A stretch of DNA of 64,000 nt, from the NCBI RefSeq assembly GCF_002234575.2, contig NZ_CP022464.2:5952001-6016000 (forward strand), given 5' to 3'. Position 1 is the stretch's first letter. Every line of letters begins with the position of its first letter. Both the position numbers and the translations under genes were made by a program. This DNA comes from Enterocloster bolteae (GTDB lineage: Bacteria > Bacillota > Clostridia > Lachnospirales > Lachnospiraceae). This document shows, piece after piece, positions 9,224-18,200 of the stretch. The notes below the pieces were generated by a model. The model was not told the DNA's origin. It saw nothing but the letters and a program-made list of their open reading frames with translations, and made no database searches.

Positions 9224-9997
9224 TTACCACTCAAACACATACCTTCTATTCACCATATCGTACTCCTCCGCAATCCGCAGCGCTCCCCTGGCATCCGTAA
9301 TCATGCATTTGCCCTCGTCGCTACCCTTGACCGGGCAGAGCAGGAAGGCCTCGCCGGCGGGGTCCACCTGGTAGCCGGTCAACATGTAGCCCTCGCTGTC
9401 AAACAGATACCAGCCACAGGTACCGTCCGTGGCCTCCCGGAGCCAGTACCAGCCATTGGCCGCATAGCTGCCGTCTGTAAACTGATACCACCAGCGCTGG
9501 CCGTCTGCGGCCGGCTGGAAACCCTGGGTGTATGTCACTGGGACCGGGGTATAATCAATATCCCTCAGTTTAAGCACCTTCTGCCAGGGCGTGGCTGCTA
9601 CACGGCTCTTGATAGTCCCATAGTTGATACCCTTAGCCTCAATACACCAACCATCACCTATGTATACCCCGATGTGGCCCGGCTTCCACAGCGCCCAGCC
9701 GACCATAGACTCGTCCAGATGGTCAACGCCTACCCGCTCCACAGCCGTATCATGATAGTTGTAGCTGCCACGCAGAACGCCTGTATACCAGCTGATGAGA
9801 CCGGAACAGTCCGTACAGCGCTGGCCTATGTACTTAGCCGCCTTGGTCTTGTAAGTGGATGTGTATGTGCCTGGGTTCTCCCGGGCAAGGCGGTCCAGGA
9901 TGGCCTGGGTAAGGACCTCACCTTTGGCACCGTAAACGTAGGGTGTGCCCAGTTTGTCCTTGCAGTGCTGAATTAATCCTGCTGCTGTTTTACTCAT
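9224..9997 (-). CDS. Endolysin: NlpC/P60 peptidase with cell-wall-binding repeats
   Basis: An NlpC/P60-type domain occupies residues 1-150, with catalytic Cys64 in CTDCSG and His108 in KPGHIGVYIG. It cuts peptide bonds in peptidoglycan stems. A C-terminal choline-binding-like repeat region follows (QRWWYQFTDGSYAANGWYWL, GWYLFDSEGYMLTGY). The ATG at 9997 is preferred to the upstream frame start at 10066 because GGAGG stands 8 bp before it. It is the last gene of the late operon, after the holin, but a hairpin terminator lies between them. Confidence 0.9.
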   Translation of the reverse strand: MSKTAAGLIQHCKDKLGTPYVYGAKGEVLTQAILDRLARENPGTYTSTYKTKAAKYIGQRCTDCSGLISWYTGVLRGSYNYHDTAVERVGVDHLDESMVGWALWKPGHIGVYIGDGWCIEAKGINYGTIKSRVAATPWQKVLKLRDIDYTPVPVTYTQGFQPAADGQRWWYQFTDGSYAANGWYWLREATDGTCGWYLFDSEGYMLTGYQVDPAGEAFLLCPVKGSDEGKCMITDARGALRIAEEYDMVNRRYVFEW

Positions 9998-10013
9998 AGT
10001 GTTTTCCTCCATC

Positions 10014-10046
10014 AAAAAAAATAAGGCCCAGGGGCATCCCTGAGCC
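10014..10046 (-). terminator. Rho-independent terminator between holin and endolysin
   Basis: On the minus strand a GC-rich stem (GGCTCAGGG / CCCCTGGGCC) is followed by TTATTTTTTT. It would end or attenuate late transcripts after the holin, before the endolysin start at 9997. Confidence 0.7.
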
Positions 10047-10054
10047 ATGAAAAG

Positions 10055-10084
10055 TTGTGACGTCACAAGTTGCGATATCGCAAC
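10055..10084. promoter_or_regulatory. Two adjacent perfect palindromes upstream of the endolysin
   Basis: TTGTGACGTCACAA (10055-10068) is directly followed by GTTGCGATATCGCAAC (10069-10084), which overlaps the holin stop codon. The second, 16-bp palindrome recurs exactly at 48367-48382, 20 bp before the integrase start. Perfect dyads of this kind are typical protein-binding sites; the binding protein is not known. Confidence 0.6.
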
Positions 10085-10512
10085 TACTCTATTTTCTGCG
10101 ATTTGCCCTTTAACACTTCAATGGCATTCACTATCACATCAGATTTCACTATCCCCATGAGTCCTGCATTCTCCACAATAGACAACGACTCATTCGCGAT
10201 AAATCCATATGTGGCTGCCAGCATAATATAATCTACTCCCAAGGCCACATCAAGCTGATGAGCTACCGCCAGAAGGCACACCATCATAAATTTTTTGCAC
10301 AACCCTTTAAGCATGGCGTTTGAACTAGCTGCACCGCTCTCTGATTTTGGTGACTTTTTAAATACCACAGCCACTAAGAATCCCGCCAACAGGTCCAGAC
10401 CCATAAGTATGAGCACGATACTCAATGTCGGGGTCCAGCCGCCAAAAAGCTTTACTCCCGCCGCTGCGGCCATACCTGCAATGGCGCATATAATATCTTT
10501 CTTCATTTTCAT
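10084..10512 (-). CDS. Phage holin (TIGR01593/Cph1-like)
   Basis: This roughly 142-residue protein has three to four hydrophobic segments (ICAIAGMAAAAGVKLFGG, LSIVLILMGLDLLAGFLVAV, KKFMMVCLLAVAHQL, YIMLAATYGFIANE), matching the toxin-secretion/phage-lysis holin family. It forms membrane lesions that release or activate the endolysin. The ATG at 10512 has AGGTGAGG upstream; a GTG at 10521 is an alternative. Position directly before the endolysin supports the call. Confidence 0.88.
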   Translation of the reverse strand: MKMKKDIICAIAGMAAAAGVKLFGGWTPTLSIVLILMGLDLLAGFLVAVVFKKSPKSESGAASSNAMLKGLCKKFMMVCLLAVAHQLDVALGVDYIMLAATYGFIANESLSIVENAGLMGIVKSDVIVNAIEVLKGKSQKIE

Positions 10513-10521
10513 ATACCTCAC

Positions 10522-10650
10522 CTACTCTGTAATTAGCTCTTCACATTCCAGATCAACCAGTACCTGGCGCACCTGGTCCTTAATTTTATCCGGGACCTGC
10601 CTGAATGTCTTCCTCCCCTTTACAATCAGGGTTGCATAAATGACTGCCAT
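10522..10650 (-). CDS. CD1375-like small phage protein (copy 1)
   Basis: The minus strand encodes a 42-residue protein (MAVIYATLIVKGRKTFRQVP...) with a GGAGG-like site upstream. The pattern of a hydrophobic start, then K-G-(R/K)-(K/R)-T and a Q-V-P turn, is that of the small CD1375/XkdX-like proteins found between tail fibre and holin genes in Clostridia phages. Function is unknown. A second, similar gene follows at 10691-10804, so they are tandem paralogues. Confidence 0.75.
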   Translation of the reverse strand: MAVIYATLIVKGRKTFRQVPDKIKDQVRQVLVDLECEELITE

Positions 10651-10690
10651 GGTATCTACCTCCTTCCTCAATAATAAAAAGAGCAGCAGT

Positions 10691-10804
10691 CTAAGCATTA
10701 AGTACCGCCTCGACTTCCGCCCTTAACTTCTCCGGGACCTGTTCAATCGTTTTCTTGCCCTTGCGAATAAGGTCCGCATATACAATTGCCATATAGTCTG
10801 CCAT
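10691..10804 (-). CDS. CD1375-like small phage protein (copy 2)
   Basis: This 37-residue protein (MADYMAIVYADLIRKGKKTI...) shares the A-x-(V/I)-Y-A-x-L-I-x-K-G-(K/R)-K-T core and the Q-V-P turn with its downstream neighbour. A GGAGGTG lies 6-7 bp before the ATG. The protein is short and well conserved in style, but its role is unknown. Confidence 0.75.
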   Translation of the reverse strand: MADYMAIVYADLIRKGKKTIEQVPEKLRAEVEAVLNA

Positions 10805-10807
10805 TCT

Positions 10808-11152
10808 TTACACCTCCATTCCCTCGTAAATTTCTGTCAGGGCCAGCTGGGTATTGGTTACCTCTTCGGCCAGTGCCAGATTGGCCTCATACTGTTCTGT
10901 AAGCGCCAACTGTGCCTCTGTAAGCTGACTATCCAGACTTACCACCTGTTCCTGCAGACGTCCAATATCTGACTCAGGCAGATACGCAAAGACAGGCTGT
11001 GGATTACTGGCATCTGTCACGTCAATATAATTCAACTGAGCTCCATCAGGAATATCCACCCACATGCACCGTAATCCCTGTGGTAAAGTTTCTTCTCCAT
11101 AAATAATTGACCATATACGGCCTGTAACGTCGTATATCACTAATGCTTTCAT
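10808..11152 (-). CDS. Phage tail-region protein with C-terminal coiled coil
   Basis: This 114-residue protein has a compact N-terminal half (MKALVIYDVTGRIWSIIYGE, WVDIPDGAQLNYIDV) and a C-terminal heptad-like stretch with repeated LAL/TEQYEANLALAEE. It lies between the tail fibre and the CD1375 pair. N-terminal style resembles small proteins that follow tail fibres in Firmicute phages and may help assemble or trimerise the fibre. No enzymatic motif is present. Confidence 0.55.
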   Translation of the reverse strand: MKALVIYDVTGRIWSIIYGEETLPQGLRCMWVDIPDGAQLNYIDVTDASNPQPVFAYLPESDIGRLQEQVVSLDSQLTEAQLALTEQYEANLALAEEVTNTQLALTEIYEGMEV

Positions 11153-11170
11153 AAGTTCAGCTCCTCCTTC

Positions 11171-11884
11171 CTATACAGGTCTTCCTAATATAATTCGGTA
11201 AATAGTAGCGCTATATCCGCCAGAATAGCCACTTGTACCGATAAATACTGTAGGCTGCCTTCCGATATCAAATATGTCTAAAGCTACTTCCCTGGTATTG
11301 GAATCTATCGAATAACTATTGCTAGTCGAAACTTCCCAGCTACCGTAATCAGCACCCTGTCTAACTACGCCGACAGTTAATGATACATTACACGAATACC
11401 TAACATATAATTTTCCATAACTACTGAATGATACAGGCGAATTGAAGGCCACGCCTTTTCTAGATGGTTGATCCGAGTTTGTTGCAAAAGATATGGTACT
11501 TCCAATATTAACATAATTTGTATATGAACCACTATAATTAATTCCAGTAGTATTCCCATCTAAAAATATATTATAGTACCGATCCAGCCATCCCTCAAAT
11601 GTGCCTGCACGTCCAAAGATGGTCACTCCTCTTTTTATATTCCAGGGCTGTAAATTTCCATCACCTACGATTGTCTGGTTCCCGGTCAGATACTGGTTGG
11701 CGGCTATCACCTGGTCATAGTTTTGCCCGTAGTAGGTTGCAGCCCCTTTTTCAGCCATAGTTCCTGTCAACGGATTACCGTCTTTATCAACAATCACTTT
11801 TCCCTTGCGTACATCCGACGCGGCTGCTGTTATAACATCCAGGTCAGCTCCGCCACCGCTTCCAGGTATCCATAACCTTCCCAT
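11171..11884 (-). CDS. Tail fibre / receptor-binding protein
   Basis: The N-terminal 90 residues contain a pattern common in phage tail proteins (DVITAAASDVRKGKVIVDKD, YLTGNQTIVGDGNLQPWNIK, GVTIFGRAGTFEGW). The rest is a Gly/Ser/Thr/Asn-rich beta-type domain with no known motif, richer in A+T than the flanking genes. This conserved-foot plus variable-head layout suits a host-recognition protein. The C-terminal half was probably exchanged by recombination. Confidence 0.65.
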   Translation of the reverse strand: MGRLWIPGSGGGADLDVITAAASDVRKGKVIVDKDGNPLTGTMAEKGAATYYGQNYDQVIAANQYLTGNQTIVGDGNLQPWNIKRGVTIFGRAGTFEGWLDRYYNIFLDGNTTGINYSGSYTNYVNIGSTISFATNSDQPSRKGVAFNSPVSFSSYGKLYVRYSCNVSLTVGVVRQGADYGSWEVSTSNSYSIDSNTREVALDIFDIGRQPTVFIGTSGYSGGYSATIYRIILGRPV

Positions 11885-11890
11885 CTGTTT

Positions 11891-12334
11891 CTACACCCCT
11901 TTCAATCCCACGGTCAGGTCAATCGTGGGCTTCTTATTGTAACATTTAAATGTTGCCTGGCCATCTGCCGTGTCCCCATCGTCAATCATCCCAAATGCCT
12001 TGTTATACGCTTTCACCTGTTCCGGCGTCGCCCCGTCTGCAATCACCTTTACCAGTATGGGGTTGTCCTCCGTTGTCAGCCCCTCTATCGGCACAGTCTG
12101 GGTATATGGGGCCGCAGTGCTCCACCCGGATGCTTGAAGTGTGACGGGTACAACATGGTTCAGGGCATTCACTGCCTTATTCGTAGCGTTAATGTCCTTT
12201 GGACCAAACACATCACCTTCCTGGCTATATTCTGTCACGTCCAGTATTTCTGATTTTCCTTCCCCATCCTGGATTATCTGATACTTTCGGTTGCCCTCAA
12301 ACACATCTGCCTTGTAATCTGTCTTTAATGCCAT
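11891..12334 (-). CDS. Phage tail-tip structural protein
   Basis: This 147-residue protein (MALKTDYKADVFEGNRKYQI, ATNKAVNALNHVVPVTLQAS) resembles short baseplate or fibre proteins located between the tail-tip and receptor-binding genes. It has a mixed alpha/beta sequence with no membrane segment. It overlaps the next upstream gene by 10 bp, which supports translational coupling. The exact role is unknown. Confidence 0.5.
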   Translation of the reverse strand: MALKTDYKADVFEGNRKYQIIQDGEGKSEILDVTEYSQEGDVFGPKDINATNKAVNALNHVVPVTLQASGWSTAAPYTQTVPIEGLTTEDNPILVKVIADGATPEQVKAYNKAFGMIDDGDTADGQATFKCYNKKPTIDLTVGLKGV

Positions 12335-12750
12335 TCTTGCCTCCTGTTTCCTATTGCCCTCATGCCCAGCCTAAACGCCAAACGCTGCTGTCCACTCACC
12401 ATGCTGTCATACATATCTCCCAGGTCCTTAAGTATCTGTTCGATATCATTTGCCTGGTAAATGCTTTCATATGTTATTTTTGCGGGGATGGCCGGAGTAC
12501 TGGCCTTCGTATAATAGGCAGCCCGAAGCGTTTTAATGTTATTCAGCAGCCTGGACATCTCCGTATCCGTCCGGAAGTCCTCCATCTTCCATGCCTTGGT
12601 CTGTATGGTCACCCCCAGACGCCCCGCCAACAGCGCACAGGCCTCTTCCACACGGTTTAAGTCTGTATAGGCTATATATGCCCTATCTGTGTCATTGGCC
12701 AGGTCTGCGGCCGTCCTATCCGTTATCAGCGTTTCCAATACCGTACTCAT
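12325..12750 (-). CDS. Phage tail-region protein of unknown function
   Basis: This 141-residue, mainly helical protein (MSTVLETLITDRTAADLAND, RVEEACALLAGRLGV) sits between the large tail protein and the tail-tip protein, overlapping both by a few bases. Such helical proteins of about 140 residues are common after the tail endopeptidase-type gene in Clostridia phages. I recognise no domain. Confidence 0.5.
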   Translation of the reverse strand: MSTVLETLITDRTAADLANDTDRAYIAYTDLNRVEEACALLAGRLGVTIQTKAWKMEDFRTDTEMSRLLNNIKTLRAAYYTKASTPAIPAKITYESIYQANDIEQILKDLGDMYDSMVSGQQRLAFRLGMRAIGNRRQEWH

Positions 12751-14843
12751 CTTACCGTCACCTCCGCCGTTACCTTACGCCTACTAAACTTAAAATCCAG
12801 CTTCGTGATATTGCCCGTCATTGTCCCCCGGAAACCGGTAAATACATTCACACGGTTTCCCAGCTCCTGGTCATTGATAGTGGAGCGGAAACTGATACTT
12901 TCATTATTGCTGTAGTATCCATATACCCGGTCAAGCACCGCCTGCGCATTTCCGGCTGTCACCAGTGTGGCCTCCTTGACTTCGGCAATGTTTTTATTCT
13001 GCGTAATCTTTGGTTCCTCTTTCAGCAGCATGGCCGTGCTATGATTGTACTTAAGCCCGGTCAGTACCACTTCATTGCCTGTGCCGGTTATGCAGGCATA
13101 ATTGTCTCCATGCTCCCCAAGGATTCCTCCAGTAATGGACAGACTGTGGTAAGGCTCTGAAAACTCTATCTTCGTAGTGTCATCCAGTACCCCCTTATAC
13201 AACTGCGCGGATTCCATCCCCTGGGTATAGCTATGTACATACAGCCGGATGCCGGTTATGATGTCACTGTGTTCCACACTTAACCCCAACCGGATATCTT
13301 TGGCCGTGAACTCGCTGGTGACCTCGGTCTGTTGTGGGTATATGTACAGCTGCCGGTCGTAACTGGTGTCTACCAGGGCGCCAATGGCAAAGGCCAGCTG
13401 CTGCAGTGCTACACGTTTCGTACATATTGGCAGGTACCCACTCACCCGCGCATCTACATAAACATCATCTAAAAAGTATGTGATACCTTCTCCGGCCATA
13501 ATACCGGCCAGGATGTCTGATACCAAAGCATTGTTGTACACTCCGCCCATGAACTGGTTGTTATCCAGGATTCCCACTGCGTCCTGTGTCTCCACCGAAT
13601 ACCGTTTCGCTCCCAGCTGCTTCCCATCCTTCAGATAAAAAATCCCCAGTATTGCCTCGTCAAAATACAGCGTCTGTTTCTGCCGCTTCTGAAATTCAAA
13701 CGCATAATCAGACTTGCTTCGGATTGTATAGTCCATCGTATTGATGCTTACCTCTTCGGATATAGGGCTCAGCTCCATCAGGCAGCTGATATCCTCTATT
13801 TCATCATCCTTAAACACACGGATGAGTCCCCAGGTTATCCCTGTCAGGAATACGTTGCGGTACGGCTTGCTGGTCCTCAGGAAGGTAACGACCACCCGGT
13901 TATAATAATCCACTATGCCATAGCAGAAGTAGTCCGGACTGTCCGGGGAATAATCCCGATCTGATAACAGTTCATCCCCGCGATACCATTTAATATTGAC
14001 CATACTACAGTAGTCCCCCGAATAATCGTTGAACCTCAGTGTTATCCCCACACTGGAATAAGTTTGACCGAATGTGAATGTGATTGAAGGCGGGTTTCCA
14101 AATGTTCCGCCTTCGTCGGATATGCTGTCACTCACATACCCCATGTCAGCCAGCTCGTCCGGAGCATTGTTGTAGTTGCCATCCATCCTCGCGTACCTGG
14201 GCAGACACATGGCATAATCCGGGAACTCTACCCCCGATTTCAGGTCCTGGAGGTCAACATAGTAATCATGATCGCCCGAAGCCGCCGTATTGTCCTCTGA
14301 GGCCCCCAGGGCAATGTCATCGTAGACAATCTTAAGCCCACCCGCATCCGTCATCCTCTGGTTCTTCAGTACGGACAGCCACAGGTAACGGTATGGCCGG
14401 CTGGTCTCAAGGTACGTGATGACCAGCTGATTAAACAGCGGCACCTTGGCCCGGCAGAAGTACTCCACCCCATCCGGTTCAAACTCCTGCTCCTGGACCA
14501 GTTCCGCATCCTTGTACCAGGAGATTTTAAGCCTGCTGGCATAATCCCCGGATACTCTGTTAAAAACCATGGACACGCCATTGCTGGTCTTAAGCCGGTC
14601 AAAGGTGACTGTTATCATTGGCGGTACCCCAAAGGCCCCATCCTGGTCACTCAAGGCCGTGCTGATGTACCCATTCTTACCAATCGGGATTGCATTCGGG
14701 GTATTCGCATAGGTCCCGTCCAGCCTCGCATACCGGGGTAGGCAGTAGGCATAGGGCGGTAAGTTCTGTTCAAAACTGGTCAGGTCATCCACGGATGAGT
14801 ACGGCTGTTGTCCGTTGGTCCCTACCCTTATGTCCCACTCCAT
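12747..14843 (-). CDS. Large tail-tip protein with duplicated carbohydrate-binding-like domain
   Basis: The ATG at 14843 is chosen because AGGAGG precedes it; the frame is open further upstream but without a site. Residues of about 25-180 and 195-345 are tandem copies of one domain, sharing CLPRYARLDG/CLPRYARMDG, SGDYAS/SGDYCS, ISWYKD/IKWYRG and SRPYRYLWL/SKPYRNVFL. They look like discoidin-type beta domains. The C-terminal half has the style of siphoviral tail-tip (gp18-like) proteins. It probably contacts cell-surface sugars and plugs the tail. Confidence 0.65.
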   Translation of the reverse strand: MEWDIRVGTNGQQPYSSVDDLTSFEQNLPPYAYCLPRYARLDGTYANTPNAIPIGKNGYISTALSDQDGAFGVPPMITVTFDRLKTSNGVSMVFNRVSGDYASRLKISWYKDAELVQEQEFEPDGVEYFCRAKVPLFNQLVITYLETSRPYRYLWLSVLKNQRMTDAGGLKIVYDDIALGASEDNTAASGDHDYYVDLQDLKSGVEFPDYAMCLPRYARMDGNYNNAPDELADMGYVSDSISDEGGTFGNPPSITFTFGQTYSSVGITLRFNDYSGDYCSMVNIKWYRGDELLSDRDYSPDSPDYFCYGIVDYYNRVVVTFLRTSKPYRNVFLTGITWGLIRVFKDDEIEDISCLMELSPISEEVSINTMDYTIRSKSDYAFEFQKRQKQTLYFDEAILGIFYLKDGKQLGAKRYSVETQDAVGILDNNQFMGGVYNNALVSDILAGIMAGEGITYFLDDVYVDARVSGYLPICTKRVALQQLAFAIGALVDTSYDRQLYIYPQQTEVTSEFTAKDIRLGLSVEHSDIITGIRLYVHSYTQGMESAQLYKGVLDDTTKIEFSEPYHSLSITGGILGEHGDNYACITGTGNEVVLTGLKYNHSTAMLLKEEPKITQNKNIAEVKEATLVTAGNAQAVLDRVYGYYSNNESISFRSTINDQELGNRVNVFTGFRGTMTGNITKLDFKFSRRKVTAEVTVR

Positions 14844-14844
14844 C

Positions 14845-15243
14845 TTACCGCCTCCTCTGTGGTTCCATGGCTGTGAAATTGAGGGACAGGCCATCCAATC
14901 CCCAAATATTTTTACCTCGCCTTATTCTAAGCTTATCCTTCCCCTGGGTGATATAGGCTTGGAAGGTCAATGTCTCCTGACCATAGGGGAAGGTCATCTC
15001 ATGACTCGCATAATTCGGATCCGAAACGGCATCATAGAACGCATCATACGCTGCCAGGTCTTCCGTCTTAGGGTATACCTTCATCGTGTAGTTGTAGAAA
15101 GTCCCTATGATATCCCGGTCCATGGCATAGTCTAAGGTACGTCCGGACTGTTCCGTATCAGTCACCGCAAAACTGCGTTCCAGAGAATCCTTCTCTACCT
15201 CAACGTTGTACACCTTTCCATCCAGCAAAAATACACTGTCCAT
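14845..15243 (-). CDS. Phage tail protein, distal-tail-like
   Basis: This 132-residue protein (MDSVFLLDGKVYNVEVEKDS, FYNYTMKVYPKTEDLAAYD) lies directly downstream of the tape-measure gene and upstream of the large tail-tip gene, where the distal tail protein belongs. It is beta-rich with no membrane segment. It is shorter than most Dit proteins, so it may be only the tube-joining part. The stop is 1 bp from the next start. Confidence 0.55.
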   Translation of the reverse strand: MDSVFLLDGKVYNVEVEKDSLERSFAVTDTEQSGRTLDYAMDRDIIGTFYNYTMKVYPKTEDLAAYDAFYDAVSDPNYASHEMTFPYGQETLTFQAYITQGKDKLRIRRGKNIWGLDGLSLNFTAMEPQRRR

Positions 15244-15244
15244 A

Positions 15245-18200
15245 TTAGCCTCCTACAATTACCAGGCTTACACCTTTGCGCGCAGCCTCTTTGTCCAGTT
15301 CCGGTTTCAGCACCCGGGCCAGTGCAGCCAGGTTCCCGGTCAGATTCAGGACAATCTGTACTGGCTTATTCCCTTCCGCCTGCAGGCGGCTTATCATTTC
15401 TTCCATCTTGCCTATCAGGTAGCCCATAGCTTCCTCCTGGCCATAACCTGCCATATTCCTCATGCTGGAGGACATTTCCCCAGCTCTTGGTGGCACAATG
15501 GTTCCACTGGCCATCCTGGGCAGGTATGATGCTGCATTCGGGATATTAATACCGATTGGCAGCTGCACATTTACACCGTCAAACACGTCCAGGACGCCAT
15601 CCAGCCATTTCTGAACCGTGCTTCGGGATGATGATGCCATAGCACTGATGCCATCGTTAAATCCACGCACAACGTACTCTGCTATGCTGTAAAACTCCCT
15701 GGACGGAGAGTTGATATCAAATTCTTCTTCCGCTGCTTCCATGGCCTCGCGAGCCCATTTGCGGATTGCGTTCTTAGCCATGTACGCAAAGTCAGATATT
15801 CCGTTCGCGAAGCCTTCGTTGATGCGTCTGGCCATATTGTAAAAGGCCGCATACATGCCACCGGTCCCTTCAGGATTGCTGTCTCCCCAGAACCACTCCC
15901 GCACATTTTTAGCCCAGGCTTCCATTGGTGCCTGTGTTTCCGTGTGACTTCCTTCAATCTTGACCTTGAATGCCTGGATAATAAGGTCTGCAAACTTTGT
16001 CCAGGACAGTTCATTGACTCCCTGGGCTTCATCCGCGCCCACAAACCACTTCCGGACATTCTCCGCCCAGGTCTGCATGACCGTTTGGGACTTCGTATAG
16101 TTCTTGCTGACCGAATTGTTAAACCCGGACAGGATGCTTGTTGCCCACTGCCTGGCCTCCGTAGAGTCTCCGGTACTGATACCAAACTTATTAGAGAACC
16201 AGCTGGCCACACCCGACGCCCAGGACTGAACCACGCTCTGGGAAGCTGCCTGCTCATTGGTAACGCCCTGATTGAATCCGGCCACGGTATTAGAACCGAT
16301 GCTGGCCAGCACGGTTGACGGACTGTGAATGCCCAGCAGGCTCTTGATGCCATTCACGAACGGGTCTGTGATGTTGGCTTTAATGAATGCTCCTGGGTCA
16401 GAAAAGAATTCCTTGACGCCCTCACAGAAACCTTCCCAAAGGTATTGTCCCATACCGGCCATGACGGTTGACGGGCTGTGGATTCCAAAACCTGCCTTCA
16501 CGCCATTGATGAATGGATCCACCACGTTGGTCTTAATCCAGGAGACTACCCCCTTGGCAGCATCTACAATCCCCTTTAGCATTCCCTCCCATACATCACC
16601 ACCACATTCCTCTATCTTTCCGTTAAAATAGTCCTTTGCTTTTGCAAATCCGTCTGCTATCAGAGTACCGATAAAGTTAGCCAAGGCTCCAAAAGCAACA
16701 CCCAACGCAGAATATAACAGCGTATAAATTTTCCCTGCAAGGCCAATCCAGTCCACCGCCTCAATACAGTCAACAATGCCCTGCACAAAAGATGCCCAGT
16801 CTGTCTGTTGCACTGCGGTTATCAAGAAGTCAAGGATTCCAATTACAAATGTGCTTAGGGCCTCACCTGCCTGCGCCCACTGGAAGGTCTGGAAAAATGA
16901 GCTGATACCCGTTGCCACGTTATTGCCAAATTCTGTCCAGTCAAACGTGGACGCGAATTCAAGGAGCAGAGCAAATGCGCCGTTAAGCCCAGCCGCCATA
17001 AGATAACCGAACTGTCCCCAGTCAATTGCTCCTGTAATGCCCATTAGGCATGTGGCCAGGGCAGCTCCAATGGCTCCCCAGTCCGTGCCAATAATAAATC
17101 CCAAAAGGCCGGATATCTGCGCCTGGAAGTATGCTCCAATGGTTGCTCCCACAAGATTCCAGTCTACGGTATCAACCATCCCCATAAGACTCTGGGACAG
17201 GGCATTTCCCAGCATGAGCCAATCAATTTGTGTCAGCAGCAAGTACAAAGTATTGGCCAGGGTATTAATTCCCGTCCCCATCATAATACCAATTGCATAC
17301 CAGTCAATCGTGGCAACCAGGCTGTTGAGCATGGTCGTAAACGCCGTTATGAAAGCCGTTATCTGCGCCCCGACATTATCCCAACTGATAAATTCCGTAA
17401 ATTTCTGTACTGCCTCATTGATTTTCTCACCAATGAGTTTTCCAATTCCTTCCCAGTCCCCAGCTGCAAACATTTCTTTCAGCTTGTTGGCAAAGTCGCT
17501 GATTCCCTTGTCTATACCGACAGTTTCAAACATGTCTGAGGGGCTGGCACCGCCGCCCCCGCCTCCGGAGGCATCCGCGCCCTGCTGTTGTATCTGTACA
17601 AGGTCATCAAATGGAGCGAGTGCCTTTTTTGCATCCTTGCCGGCCTTGCTTGCAGCTCCTCCTGTTTTTTTAAGACTGGCCGCATAATCTTCATTGGCCT
17701 TTTTTGCCCGGATGTATGTGCTCCCGCCTCCCAGCGCAGAAAAAAACTGGTTGATATATCCCACTGCCGTTGCCAGGAGATTAATCAAAGTATTAAGTAC
17801 CGGAGCCACATAGGACAGAATGGGTGCGAACGCCGCCGCAAAACTATTTTTAAGGTAGGTCATGTTGGTCATCAGACCAGACATAGACTGGTTTGCACGG
17901 TCCGAATACTGCACCAGGTTCTGCATACCTTCCCTAACGCCTTGGATGGCCGCCCTCATGGCCATGCGGATGAGCATGAGCTTGAACATATTAGACAGCT
18001 TCAGAATGCTCTTGCTGACGTTATTGGAAGACTTCCCCAGTCCTTTCAAGCTGGATACTGCCTGTTTAGCCTTATTGGCCAGACCTCGACCAATACTTTT
18101 TGCAAAGTTACCAACCGCGCTTGCAGCTTTTAAAAATGCGGATTGCGTTGTTTTGGAAAACTTTCTTGTTTCACGTCCGGTATCTGTCAGTGATTTCTGA

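Noticed and set aside
11171..11884. Diversity-generating retroelement at the tail fibre
   Set aside because: The variable-looking C-terminus prompted the idea, but no reverse transcriptase or template repeat is present in the window.
16329..18200. Several plus-strand frames inside the tape-measure gene
   Set aside because: They are antisense shadows of the repetitive tape-measure sequence.
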